Below, piece after piece: positions 1 through 9,268 of a stretch of 41,040 nt of DNA. This DNA is from Pirellula staleyi DSM 6068 (GTDB lineage Bacteria > Planctomycetota > Planctomycetia > Pirellulales > Pirellulaceae). The stretch is taken from contig CAMBSL010000022.1 in assembly GCA_945870455.1 (NCBI GenBank), forward strand, positions 1 through 41,040. The letters run 5' to 3'. The notes under the pieces are model-generated. The model worked only from the letters and a program-made list of their open reading frames with translations, was not told the origin of the DNA and ran no database searches. The number at the start of each line of letters is the position of its first letter. Position 1 is the first letter of the stretch. The translations under genes were made by a program, and so were the position numbers.

Positions 1-18
1 TTTGATTTCGGGAATTGG

Positions 19-46
19 TTGACAATTGGCCAAGCACGCATATGGT
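19..46 (+). promoter_or_regulatory. candidate sigma70-type promoter
   Basis: A perfect TTGACA at 19-24 is followed after 16 bp by TATGGT (41-46), which matches TATAAT at four of six positions. It points toward the polysaccharide genes but lies about 270 bp before the first ATG. Planctomycete promoters are poorly defined, so this is only a candidate. Confidence 0.25.
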
Positions 47-253
47 CGGCTCAAATTCAACTCCCCGTTGGGAGGTATCGACCTAGACCGCGTTCCGAAT
101 TTAATGAATGTTAGGGGCAACAACCACTTTGCCGGTCGAATCTGTTAAAGTGACGGTAATGGTTATCGGATTTGCAACGCCAGCATTCCTTGCCAGCAAC
201 CGCAGAACCTGCGATTGAGTTCGAAACCGCTCGGAGTTTGGGCTTTCTTTATT

Positions 254-286
254 ACACTGTCATTTCGGTCACACTGTCATTTCGGT
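254..286 (+). repeat. tandem 17-bp direct repeat
   Basis: The 16-base word acactgtcatttcggt occurs at 254-269 and again at 271-286, giving a perfect two-unit tandem with a 17-bp period. It ends about 30 bp before the preferred ATG at 319. It may be replication slippage or a paired binding site; nothing else identifies it. Confidence 0.7.
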
Positions 287-318
287 TACGAACAATTCCT
301 TTAGGATTTTTGGGAAAA

Positions 319-3252
319 ATGCCAAGTCACAGTCTTTCCCGCACGTCGCTCCGAGATTCAGGTCCAAAATCGGCAGATTCGAATTCCAGGCAAAGCCGAA
401 TTCGGAGCGTGGACGTATCCGCTTGGAGCTTGAGATGCTTTGCTCTGTTGCTTGTCTCGGCCGTACCGTGGTACTTTGGATGTGCAACGTGGCATGGGCA
501 ATACTTTCTTTTTGCGGCATCAATCGTACTAGCGATCTTGATTGCTGTGCATTGTATGGTCAGCGCTGCGAGCAAATCGGGTGACTGCCGTGTCCCTTGG
601 TTGACATGGCTTTTCTTTGCGTTCGGCCTATTCGCATTTGCTCAGTCTTTGCCTGTATTTTCGTGGCAGGGCAACGGATATGCTCCTCCATCGGTTCAAT
701 TGCAAAAATGGGCGTTAGGCATTTCCCGCGCACCTACTGCGATTGAGAGGGGCATATTGACAAAAACTGCCGTCAGCAACAACGCATCGAATTTGAATGA
801 CCTACCGTGTGATCTTAAGAACATTCCAGCTGACGACCAGACTCTTTCCATCAGTGTCGAGCCGCTCCACACCAGGGCTGCATTTCCGTCGCTTCTACTG
901 TGCGGAATGTTGGTTTGGGTGGGTCGAATGGTATTCTCAGAACCCAAAAAACAATTGTGGCTTTTCGGCGTGTTGACTTTGATCGGTGTTACCATTGCAT
1001 TTGTCGGAATTCAAGGTGCCATCTCATACAAGGCTGAGAATTTCCTGGGACTTAAAACTGGAAACTCCTACGCCACTTTCGTGTCGAAAAATTCAGCGGG
1101 CGGATACCTAAACGTCTGCATCGCAGGGTGCCTCGGGTTGCTTGGATGGACCTTGCTCAATACACAAAGGACTACCAATGATGTTCGCTACCGATTTCCC
1201 GACTCAACGCTTCTATTAAAGATTCGTGGAGCAGCCGAGGATCTGTTGGCGGACTTGAACACACCGCAAATCGCGTCGATGCTTTGTTTAGTAACAATTG
1301 TTTCATCGCTCATGATTAGTCTTTGCCGAGGTGCCGTTGTAAGCGCGCTGGCGGCCACGGTAGCTGCGGCTGTTATCGCGAACACCAAGGACAAAAGCCG
1401 GGGGAGTTTTGCGACCGTTGTTGCTATTACTGCCGCGACCGTTGCTTGCTTGATTGGATTCCAGCTTGACGATCAAGCGTACGCAAGAATAGAAAGTCTG
1501 ACAGAAATCGACTTTGAAAAAGAGTTTCGACAAGGCCGGGCTTACATCTGGTCGATCGCTTGGAAAGCGGCACAATTTTTTGGTTGGTGCGGTAGTGGGC
1601 TTGGCACCTTTCATTTTGCTTATCTGCCTTTCCAAGAACCCTCATCCCCAGTTTGGTTTTATCATGCAGAGAGCGTTTACGCACAGTGTGCGGTAGAAAT
1701 GGGTCTCCTGGGCATCGCTTCGACGATTTTCGCACTTATCGCGATCTTGATTGGAATTCAGAGAAAAATCCCTACAGAGAACTGGAGTGCCTCATTTCCA
1801 AGCAAACTGGCAGGATCTTATCTGGTAATTAGCCAAGCCCTTCATTCCGTTGTAGATTTCGCGATCTTTTTGCCAGCTCTTTTCGTGCCCGCTTGCTTAT
1901 TGATTGGATCGGTTCAGGGCGCACTTGCAATGGCTGCAATTCCGCAGGCCGCAAAACGGGCAACGAGCAGATCAACTCGAAGCCGCCCGGAATTCGTTCC
2001 TGTTCCATCCCAGGCGTGGATTAGAAACGGGCTCATGGGTATTTTGCTATCGGTTTCCGTCGGCATCGGAATCTATTACGCATTGGGTTCGGTACTATCT
2101 TTGTCGCTCTCGGAATCGTTGGTGGCGGAGACGAAAAAACTCGATGCACTACCACTGAAGGATGCAGTGCCACTCATGAATGAATCACCGGATCGAGTGC
2201 GTAAGCTCGCCTTGATTTGGTCGTCCAAAGAACAAAGTATTGCCAACAACCCAATCGCCATGCGAGTGCTTGCGGACGGAATACTCCAAGACTACCAGAT
2301 GAGCCAATTCAAATTGATTGACGTACCTCCTGAAAGTACGGGGGCAACGGAGTGGGCGAATACCTCACCGCTTCTCTTGCATTTGGTTTTATCGCATCTA
2401 AGGAATCTTAAGGATCAAGAGCAATTTGATGAGGCCAAAAAGGTAACACAGCAAATTGTGGAACAATTTAGTAAAGAGGAAGACGATGAGAAAGCCAAGG
2501 AGGACTATGAGAAAGCGCTCGTGCAACTCGAAAAGGCTGCGGACTTGTATGCGCGTGGACAGGCAAAATCTCCACTTGACTGGCGTTTGGCATTCGGGCG
2601 AACTTTTTCCAACATGACTTGCAAGCCTGAGGAACTTGCGGTCTTACTTCCCGCCGTGAATCAGTTAACGCGTCACAATTCACAGCTCTTGCTGACGAAT
2701 GCATTGATCTTTGGCAATCAACTTGAAACAAAGCAACTTGAGGAGATTCGAATCCAGGCCATGAAGTCAAATCCTGGAAGCTACATGAATGTTGCCATGG
2801 CGATTGCAAGCGGGCAAAAGGATGGAGCAATATCGATCGACCTTTTCCCACAGCGGTACGATGTGATGCAGGACTTGGCAACGCGAGTGTTCCTAAAGGA
2901 CAAGTTTCCGGAAACCTACCGACTTTTGTGGGAAAGGTCTGCGGACTTGATTGTCAAAGCTCCAATGGGTCGATTTCTCAAAGAAGTCATGCTGGCGGAC
3001 ACATCGAGAGCTTTAGGCGATTCCGATGCGGAGTTAAAGCACTTACAGGAAGCGAGAAAACTAGGAAAAACCAACGTCAAGTTAATATGTCGCTTGGCCC
3101 GTAAATGTTTAGACATCGCGGACGTTTCTGAAGCGGAAGGCCTACGGAAAGAAGCGGAAAGCCTATTGAAAGAAGCCAGAGTATTGGCTCCCGCTGACCA
3201 AGAGGTCAAAGACCTTGGACAGCGATTCAAGACTCTTTTAACTGTGCCGTAG
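319..3252 (+). CDS. O-antigen ligase/polymerase-like membrane protein with TPR-like C-terminus
   Basis: Predicted inner-membrane protein of 977 residues that would join or polymerise lipid-linked glycans for surface polysaccharide. The first ~570 residues hold many hydrophobic segments. A Wzy_C/O-antigen-ligase-like block (GWCGSGLGTFHFAY, then a conserved-looking HAESVYAQ) precedes further membrane segments. The last ~330 residues are soluble and helical, rich in Glu, Lys, Ala and Leu with repeated A-x-x-L-x-x-A patterns, consistent with TPR repeats, as in the family Wzy_C plus TPR. I chose the ATG at 319 over the TTG at 172 because the extension runs through a tandem DNA repeat and shows no signal sequence. 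The Wzc-type kinase gene follows about 235 bp downstream on the same strand. Ligase and polymerase cannot be told apart from sequence alone. Confidence 0.8.
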   Translation: MPSHSLSRTSLRDSGPKSADSNSRQSRIRSVDVSAWSLRCFALLLVSAVPWYFGCATWHGQYFLFAASIVLAILIAVHCMVSAASKSGDCRVPWLTWLFFAFGLFAFAQSLPVFSWQGNGYAPPSVQLQKWALGISRAPTAIERGILTKTAVSNNASNLNDLPCDLKNIPADDQTLSISVEPLHTRAAFPSLLLCGMLVWVGRMVFSEPKKQLWLFGVLTLIGVTIAFVGIQGAISYKAENFLGLKTGNSYATFVSKNSAGGYLNVCIAGCLGLLGWTLLNTQRTTNDVRYRFPDSTLLLKIRGAAEDLLADLNTPQIASMLCLVTIVSSLMISLCRGAVVSALAATVAAAVIANTKDKSRGSFATVVAITAATVACLIGFQLDDQAYARIESLTEIDFEKEFRQGRAYIWSIAWKAAQFFGWCGSGLGTFHFAYLPFQEPSSPVWFYHAESVYAQCAVEMGLLGIASTIFALIAILIGIQRKIPTENWSASFPSKLAGSYLVISQALHSVVDFAIFLPALFVPACLLIGSVQGALAMAAIPQAAKRATSRSTRSRPEFVPVPSQAWIRNGLMGILLSVSVGIGIYYALGSVLSLSLSESLVAETKKLDALPLKDAVPLMNESPDRVRKLALIWSSKEQSIANNPIAMRVLADGILQDYQMSQFKLIDVPPESTGATEWANTSPLLLHLVLSHLRNLKDQEQFDEAKKVTQQIVEQFSKEEDDEKAKEDYEKALVQLEKAADLYARGQAKSPLDWRLAFGRTFSNMTCKPEELAVLLPAVNQLTRHNSQLLLTNALIFGNQLETKQLEEIRIQAMKSNPGSYMNVAMAIASGQKDGAISIDLFPQRYDVMQDLATRVFLKDKFPETYRLLWERSADLIVKAPMGRFLKEVMLADTSRALGDSDAELKHLQEARKLGKTNVKLICRLARKCLDIADVSEAEGLRKEAESLLKEARVLAPADQEVKDLGQRFKTLLTVP

Positions 3253-3487
3253 ATGCCCCACCGCTAGCCTGCTACCAGCGAACGCGTCCAAGAAACGTGG
3301 TTTTCTGAGGATTCAGGTTCGGCGAAAGTTGTTTATGGAACGAAAAATCCAGAGGACCGTAACCCGCCTCACCCACATTTGGTGATTTTCTGGCTAGATC
3401 ATAATCTTTCACTGGAATGATTCGCCGGGTCGCCTAAGATATACGAATTGTTTAGCAACTCCTTTGTCCAACCTTAAGATTTCGCCA

Positions 3488-5914
3488 ATGGACGCCATTA
3501 GACCTTCCCAAGATAGCCCAGGCATCCCGTCTTTCACGCCGCAATCTGGGCCTGCAAGTCCCGACTTGATCAAAATACTTTTAAGATGGAAATGGTTGCC
3601 GATCCTTGGCACGTTGGTCGGCGCAACATTAGGTTTCCTATACTGGGGACGATTGCCCGAAAAGTACAAAGCGGTCTCACAGATCCAAGTCGTTTCTCCA
3701 AACGCAATGGTTCCGATTTCTCAGACATATGGTCAACAAATGGAATCAAAATCGCGGAGCGATGAACTTGCAGTCATCAAAAGTTCGGCCGTTTTGAAAA
3801 AGGCCGTTGAATTGGGTCGGTTGAATCAGCACCGAAAACTCTTAGGAAAGTCCGATGATGAAATTATTGGATGGTTGTTAACACCCAAACTTCTGGATGC
3901 CAGGCTCGGTTCGAATGACCTCAACAGCGATATACTCAGAATTAGTGTAACAACGAACGATGCGGAACTATCGGGTGACGTCGTTCAGGCGGTGGTAAGT
4001 GGCTACGAGCAATTCGTAACGGGAAATCTTCAAACCTATACCGAGGAAGCCGTTACCGCGTTGACGAAGTTGAGCGACAAATACGAGATGAGCCGAAAGA
4101 AAGCGAACGAAGAGGCGAGCAAAGTCAAAAACAATAACAACTTGATTTTCAAGAATGGGAAGCCACATGATCCGGTAGCCGATACCGTTTTGGATATCAA
4201 TGAAAAATTGCGTGTGATCGATGGGAAACGACGCAGTATCGAAGCGGTACTAAAACAAGTTGAAGATGGCAAAATGGCGAAACGACCCGTTGAGCAATTG
4301 CTTCGTTTGGTAATTTCTGCGACAGACGATTCGGGATTCAAGGACGATAGTGGCTTAAAGTCTCAACAAGACTTCATTAGGAGCCAGACAAATATGGTCG
4401 AGCTCTTCGAACAGGAGAAAGTCATCCCACTGCGATCGCAACTTTTGCTTTTGAATGAGCAATCGCTCGGCGATTCGCACCCGAGCGTGATGGTTGTGAA
4501 ACAACGATTGGCGAATTTGGAAACCGAACTTGTGAGACAGAAAGGCCGGCTCAAAGCTAACGAAGAAGAGTTCGGGTCCAACAAAGTCGATATTCCCACA
4601 CTCGAAGGTCGTTTGAATATTGCTTGCGGATCGTCGGAGGAGTTGTTGCAGAAGCTGAAATTTGAGCAAAATGAGTATCGTATCGAACTGGAGTCGCTTC
4701 GTCCTCGGATGCAAGAGAACGCAGCCAGTATCAGCGACTATGCGCTCAGCTTAGCGGACCTTGAGGCGCTAAGTGAATTTTCAACTCAAATCACGGATAG
4801 CCTAACAAAGATTAATCTTGGATCGGATATCGGTAGAAAGACCGTGGTCAAGCTCGATATGCCAACAATCGGCTTTTTCGATGGCCCCCATTGGTTTCAG
4901 TTCGTTGGAATTGGTGGATTGTTTGGCTTCGCATGTTTCTCAGGGTTGGCTTACTTGCTAGAGTTGGCGGATCGATCCTATCGCAACCCGGATGAAATCG
5001 CGATGGACTTGGGAATGCCAATCCTCGGACATGTGCCACTTGCCGTCATTTCGCGAGCAGATCGAATCGATGAAAAGGTGGATAGCTCCATTGTCACATT
5101 GCACAAAAACCGCGCCCCAATCAGCGAAGCGTTCCGCGGTATTCGAACGGCCTTGTTCTTTTCTTGCCAACAGAGCGGTGTCAAAGTACTTCAGGTTACA
5201 AGCCCAGTTCCCGGTGACGGGAAATCAACCATTGCGGCTAACATTGCCGTGTCCATCGCTCAATCAGGCCGACGAGTATGCCTCGTGGATTGCGACTTTC
5301 GACGTCCGCGTGTCGCGAAGATTTTTGGTCTCGCAGCGGACACTGGATTCGTTCAGGTGATCGGCGGTAAGGTGGAATTGCAGGATGCGATTCAGCAAAC
5401 GACGGTCGAGAATCTTTCAGCCCTGATTTGTGGACGGCGACCTGCCAATCCTGCTGAGCTTCTTTCTAGCGAATTGTTTGGTGACTTGGTCTCGGAATTG
5501 CGAAGTCTTTTTGATTTCGTCATTATTGACACTCCACCAATGCTCGCGGTAAGCGATCCTGCCAACGTGGCCAGTCACGTGGACGGTGTCCTTCTTGCAA
5601 TCCGATTGCGACGCAATTTGCGGCCAATTGCATCGCGTGCGGCGCAAATGCTCCATGCCATCAATGCAAACATGGTTGGTGTGGTGGTCAACGGTATCGG
5701 AGTTGGCGGCAATTCTTATGGTTACGGTGGTTACCGCTACGACAACTACAGCAGCGGGCGCGGAGCGGGATACGGCAAGAGCGGTTTTGGTGGGTATGGG
5801 TATGGCTCAACCTATCAGTACGGAGGTTACTACGGCGGCAATTCTCAAGGGAATGACTACTTTCAAGATTCTGTTTCGAAGTCCACCCCGAAGAAGCTAG
5901 AAGTCAAGTCTTAA
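3488..5914 (+). CDS. Wzc-type polysaccharide co-polymerase / tyrosine autokinase
   Basis: Bacterial BY-kinase fused to a Wzz chain-length domain, controlling polysaccharide chain length and export at the inner membrane. An N-terminal Wzz segment (LIKILLRWKWLPILGTLVG, first membrane helix) is followed by a long coiled-coil periplasmic part and a second helix (GIGGLFGFACFSGLAYLLE). The cytoplasmic kinase has Walker A SPVPGDGKST, Walker A' VCLVDCDFRRPR and Walker B FDFVIIDTPP. The C-terminus is a Gly/Tyr-rich tail with about 13 tyrosines in ~55 residues, the expected autophosphorylation cluster. The start is either TTG 3464 or ATG 3488; I prefer the ATG. It lies between a Wzy-like gene and an AP-fold gene. 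Confidence 0.9.
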   Translation: MDAIRPSQDSPGIPSFTPQSGPASPDLIKILLRWKWLPILGTLVGATLGFLYWGRLPEKYKAVSQIQVVSPNAMVPISQTYGQQMESKSRSDELAVIKSSAVLKKAVELGRLNQHRKLLGKSDDEIIGWLLTPKLLDARLGSNDLNSDILRISVTTNDAELSGDVVQAVVSGYEQFVTGNLQTYTEEAVTALTKLSDKYEMSRKKANEEASKVKNNNNLIFKNGKPHDPVADTVLDINEKLRVIDGKRRSIEAVLKQVEDGKMAKRPVEQLLRLVISATDDSGFKDDSGLKSQQDFIRSQTNMVELFEQEKVIPLRSQLLLLNEQSLGDSHPSVMVVKQRLANLETELVRQKGRLKANEEEFGSNKVDIPTLEGRLNIACGSSEELLQKLKFEQNEYRIELESLRPRMQENAASISDYALSLADLEALSEFSTQITDSLTKINLGSDIGRKTVVKLDMPTIGFFDGPHWFQFVGIGGLFGFACFSGLAYLLELADRSYRNPDEIAMDLGMPILGHVPLAVISRADRIDEKVDSSIVTLHKNRAPISEAFRGIRTALFFSCQQSGVKVLQVTSPVPGDGKSTIAANIAVSIAQSGRRVCLVDCDFRRPRVAKIFGLAADTGFVQVIGGKVELQDAIQQTTVENLSALICGRRPANPAELLSSELFGDLVSELRSLFDFVIIDTPPMLAVSDPANVASHVDGVLLAIRLRRNLRPIASRAAQMLHAINANMVGVVVNGIGVGGNSYGYGGYRYDNYSSGRGAGYGKSGFGGYGYGSTYQYGGYYGGNSQGNDYFQDSVSKSTPKKLEVKS

Positions 5915-5936
5915 TTCCACATTCCCAAGAGCTCAT

Positions 5937-7217
5937 GTGTCTCGAGTTTGCGTCATAAACGTAGTTGGTCTAACGCCAGATCTGCTGCAGCATGCACCGA
6001 ACATGCGTCAATTGGGTGCGGCTGTATCTTGGACGGCTCCCTACCCAGCAGTAACTTGCACTTCCCAAGCCACCATGTTGACTGGATTGCCGCCGAGTCA
6101 GCATGGCGTGGTTGGCAACGGATGGTACTTTCGAGAGACCGCAGAGATCCGGTTTTGGCAGCAAGCCAACAGCCTGATTCAATCGAGCCAATTGTTGTAC
6201 GAGGGCGTCGAAACAGCCAAGCTTTTTTGGTGGTTCAACCAACATGCGCCCGTCCGATGGAGCGTAACGCCCAAGCCGCATTATGGATGTGACGGCTCGA
6301 AAGTATTCGACGTCCTCGACAAGACCGATTGCGAACTTGCAAAAAACCTTGGACCCTTTCCCTTTTTTTCGTTCTGGGGGCCTCACGCTGGTTTGCCAGC
6401 TACAGAATGGATTGCGAAAGCCACCGCCTTGGTTCTGAGGAAGAATGCTCCAGAACTGACTCTCACCTATTTGCCACACCTCGACTACGACTTTCAACGG
6501 ATCGCGGCACCTGATATGGCGAGAGTGGCGGAAGTAGATCGATGTGCGGCTATTGTTATCGAAGCAGCTCAATCGATCGGCGCGATCCCCATCGTTGTTT
6601 CGGAATATGGCCTTGTCCCCGTGAGCAAGTCCGTGCCGATAAACCGTGCGTTGCGGCAAGCAGGTTTACTGGCGGTCAGAAACGGTCCGTTTGGCGAAGT
6701 GATGTTGCCGGGCGACTCAGAAGCGTTCGCGGTGGTCGATCACCAGGTGGCACATCTTTATGTTCGTGACCACGCCAGAAGGGCTGAAATTCAGAAGTTG
6801 GTGCAGTCGCTCGACGGTGTTGCCTCGGTTGTTCACCCAAGCGAACTCGATCTCGATCATCCTCGAAGCGGCGAATGGATTGTTTTGGCCGAGGAGAACG
6901 CGTGGTTTAACTACTATTACTGGCTGAATGATTCGCATGCCCCGGACTTCGCGAAAACGGTCGATATCCACCGAAAGCCAGGCTACGATCCGGTCGAGTT
7001 GTTTATGTCATCCAAGATTCGAGCTGCCTATCGCCTTGCCCAGAAGAAATTGGGGTTTCGTTACAAAATGGATGTGATTCCGCTGGATGCAAGCTTGGTC
7101 CAAGGAAGTCATGGCCTCAGACCAGTTCCTGGACGAGGGCCGCTCATTATTGGTCCAAATGCGCCCGGAAACATGCTGCTTTTTAAGGACTACGTGAGAC
7201 AGTTGATCGGCAGATAA
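5937..7217 (+). CDS. alkaline-phosphatase-superfamily (phosphodiesterase/NPP-like) protein
   Basis: A 426-residue protein of the type I phosphodiesterase/nucleotide pyrophosphatase fold. The nucleophile loop TCTSQATMLTG, followed by PPSQHGVVGNGWYF, is clear. The usual metal-ligand motifs are altered: INVVGLTPD stands where a DG motif is expected, LDYDFQR replaces D-x3-H, and SEYGL replaces SDHG, while GSHGLRP near the end keeps its His. From memory, this altered set is shared by a distinct subfamily that is sometimes part of ebo-type operons, so it is probably not recent decay. The start is GTG at 5937, 22 bp after the kinase stop, so co-transcription is likely. No signal peptide is obvious. 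Substrate unknown. Confidence 0.75.
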   Translation: MSRVCVINVVGLTPDLLQHAPNMRQLGAAVSWTAPYPAVTCTSQATMLTGLPPSQHGVVGNGWYFRETAEIRFWQQANSLIQSSQLLYEGVETAKLFWWFNQHAPVRWSVTPKPHYGCDGSKVFDVLDKTDCELAKNLGPFPFFSFWGPHAGLPATEWIAKATALVLRKNAPELTLTYLPHLDYDFQRIAAPDMARVAEVDRCAAIVIEAAQSIGAIPIVVSEYGLVPVSKSVPINRALRQAGLLAVRNGPFGEVMLPGDSEAFAVVDHQVAHLYVRDHARRAEIQKLVQSLDGVASVVHPSELDLDHPRSGEWIVLAEENAWFNYYYWLNDSHAPDFAKTVDIHRKPGYDPVELFMSSKIRAAYRLAQKKLGFRYKMDVIPLDASLVQGSHGLRPVPGRGPLIIGPNAPGNMLLFKDYVRQLIGR

Positions 7218-7361
7218 ATCCCACGGACAACTCGTTATTCAAATTAAGGCACTTTCCTTTTTGCCTGCTAGTGCTGTGACGCTTACGCGTTAGAATTCTA
7301 GATCACTCGAACAGCTCGCACGTTTGCAAAAGACCACCACAACCAGGGAAAGTCACGATCA

Positions 7362-9263
7362 ATGAATGACGAAACGATTCAACGTATTCACACAACGTAC
7401 GGAATCGAAAATTGGTCAGCAGGATACTTCGACGTCAATAACAAGGGTAATGTCATTGCTCGTCCGAACGCTCAGGACCCACGCCATGTCGATCTCAAGC
7501 AGTTAATCGATCATCTGGTCCGAGACAAAAAGCTTCAACTCCCTATCTTGCTTCGATTTCCGCAAATATTGACCAATCAGCTCAGGACACTGACGAAAGC
7601 ATACAGCGACGCGATTCAGCAATTTGACTACGACGGTAAACACTATCCGGTGTTTCCAATGAAGGTGAATCCCCGTCGTGAAGTCGTCGAGGAATTCCTA
7701 AAGGAGAGTGATCGATGTAGGGTCGGACTGGAATGCGGTTCGAAGCCGGAGCTTTACGCTGCGGTTGCGCAAGAGCAAACTCCGGAGTCTTTGCTAATTT
7801 GCAATGGTTTTAAAGACGAGGCGTTTTGCAAGTTAGCATCCTTGGCGGTCCAATCGGGCAAGCGTGTTGTCATTGTTGTCGAAAAGCTCAACGAGCTCAA
7901 AATGCTCTTGCGAGTCGCGAGCGATGTGGGCGTTTGTCCATGGATCGGACTGAGGGCAAAACTTTATTCGCGAGGCTCGGGAAAATGGGCTAGTTCCGGC
8001 GGTGACTCAGCCAAGTTCGGATTAACGACCTCTGAAATTATCCAATGCGTTCGATTGCTCCGCGAAAACAAAATGGAACACAATTTCAAACTTCTGCACT
8101 TCCACATCGGCTCACAAATTACCGACATCAAACGCGTCAAGAATGCCATGAAGGAGGCTGCTCGTGTTTATGCGAAGATTCGCCAAATCGGATTAAATGT
8201 TGACTTTCTCGACATCGGCGGCGGATTGGGGGTCGATTACGACGGGTCGAAAACCCGTTTTGAATCCTCCATGAATTACACCGTCCAAGAGTTTGCGAAC
8301 GATGTCGTCTACACGGTTAAGAGTGTTTGTGATGAAGAGAATGTGCCGCACCCTAACTTAGTCACTGAGAGCGGACGCATGATGACTGCCTACCATTCGG
8401 TCTTGGTCGTTTCGATCCGAGAGGAGATTGAAACGTTTGCAGACGATCAACCGGAAATTGAGATCGATGGCGATGATCCGCAAGTCATCACGGAATTGAA
8501 GGGGCTTTGCGATGAAATCAATGGGAAAAATTACGTCGAATACTACCATGATGCTGTCGAACACAAAGATGAACTCCATACCCAATTCAATCTAGGATTG
8601 ATCTCCCTCGAGGATCGAGCCAAAGGGGAGGTACTCTATTGGGAAGTCTGCGCTCGGGCGCTAAAAGAGTCGGAACTTGCGCGCGTACCAAACGAGGAAT
8701 TCGAAGATGTCAAGCGAGTGCTTGCCGCAAAATATCTTTGCAATTTTTCGCTATTCCGGTCCGCTCCGGATTCATGGGCGATCGGTCAGTTGTTTCCGAT
8801 CATCCCGCTTCATCGACTTCAAGAATCGAAAGTCGACTTTGCGACCTTAGTGGACGTAACTTGCGATTCCGACGGAAAAATTGACAAGTTCGTGGACCAG
8901 AAAGATGTAAAAGAAACTCTGGAATTGCCGGAGTGGCGAGAAAACGAAGAGTATTACCTTGGCCTGTTTCTGCTTGGAGCCTATCAAGAGGTGATGGGTT
9001 CGTGCCACAACTTATTTGGCGTCCCCAATGAAGCACAAGTATTCATGGAGTCGGATGGTCGGTTCCATGTTTCCAAGATCGTTCAAGGCAGCCGCATTGT
9101 CGATATGGTGACTTCAGTACGTTACGAGTCCCAACACCTTCAAGACGCGTTTGCAAACCGCATGCGTCAATTGGTTGCGGCTGGCTCTTGCGATAGTGAC
9201 AAGGCTCAAGAACTAATCGATCAGTACAACGCCGCTGCACATTGGACGACCTACTTGGACTAG
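7362..9263 (+). CDS. speA: biosynthetic arginine decarboxylase
   Basis: PLP-dependent decarboxylation of arginine to agmatine, the first step of the agmatine route to putrescine and polyamines; cytoplasmic. The 633-residue length matches the SpeA family (about 630-660). The start WSAGYFDVNNKGNV is typical, the PLP lysine is in PVFPMKVNP (Lys101), and the glycine-rich HFHIGSQI and DIGGGLGVDY segments are present. The fold is alanine-racemase-like TIM barrel plus beta domain, with the SpeA-specific inserted helical region. It stands alone, 144 bp after the previous gene and convergent with the next. No partner such as agmatine deiminase is nearby. Confidence 0.95.
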   Translation: MNDETIQRIHTTYGIENWSAGYFDVNNKGNVIARPNAQDPRHVDLKQLIDHLVRDKKLQLPILLRFPQILTNQLRTLTKAYSDAIQQFDYDGKHYPVFPMKVNPRREVVEEFLKESDRCRVGLECGSKPELYAAVAQEQTPESLLICNGFKDEAFCKLASLAVQSGKRVVIVVEKLNELKMLLRVASDVGVCPWIGLRAKLYSRGSGKWASSGGDSAKFGLTTSEIIQCVRLLRENKMEHNFKLLHFHIGSQITDIKRVKNAMKEAARVYAKIRQIGLNVDFLDIGGGLGVDYDGSKTRFESSMNYTVQEFANDVVYTVKSVCDEENVPHPNLVTESGRMMTAYHSVLVVSIREEIETFADDQPEIEIDGDDPQVITELKGLCDEINGKNYVEYYHDAVEHKDELHTQFNLGLISLEDRAKGEVLYWEVCARALKESELARVPNEEFEDVKRVLAAKYLCNFSLFRSAPDSWAIGQLFPIIPLHRLQESKVDFATLVDVTCDSDGKIDKFVDQKDVKETLELPEWRENEEYYLGLFLLGAYQEVMGSCHNLFGVPNEAQVFMESDGRFHVSKIVQGSRIVDMVTSVRYESQHLQDAFANRMRQLVAAGSCDSDKAQELIDQYNAAAHWTTYLD

Positions 9264-9268
9264 CCACC

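Larger units (their letters stand above)
1..318. other. 5' non-coding leader upstream of the polysaccharide locus
   Basis: I see no convincing gene here. The reading frame of the first gene stays open back to a TTG at 172, but the first ATG is at 319. The open stretch contains a tandem 17-bp duplication (254-286), which fits untranslated leader better than protein. A weak sigma70-like promoter candidate lies at 19-46. The sequence upstream of the window is unknown, so the leader may belong to a longer transcript. Confidence 0.5.

Noticed and set aside
5970-6659. 229-codon minus-strand frame
   Set aside because: Fully antisense to the AP-fold gene; no start context, Arg/Ser/Cys-rich composition, no recognisable motif.
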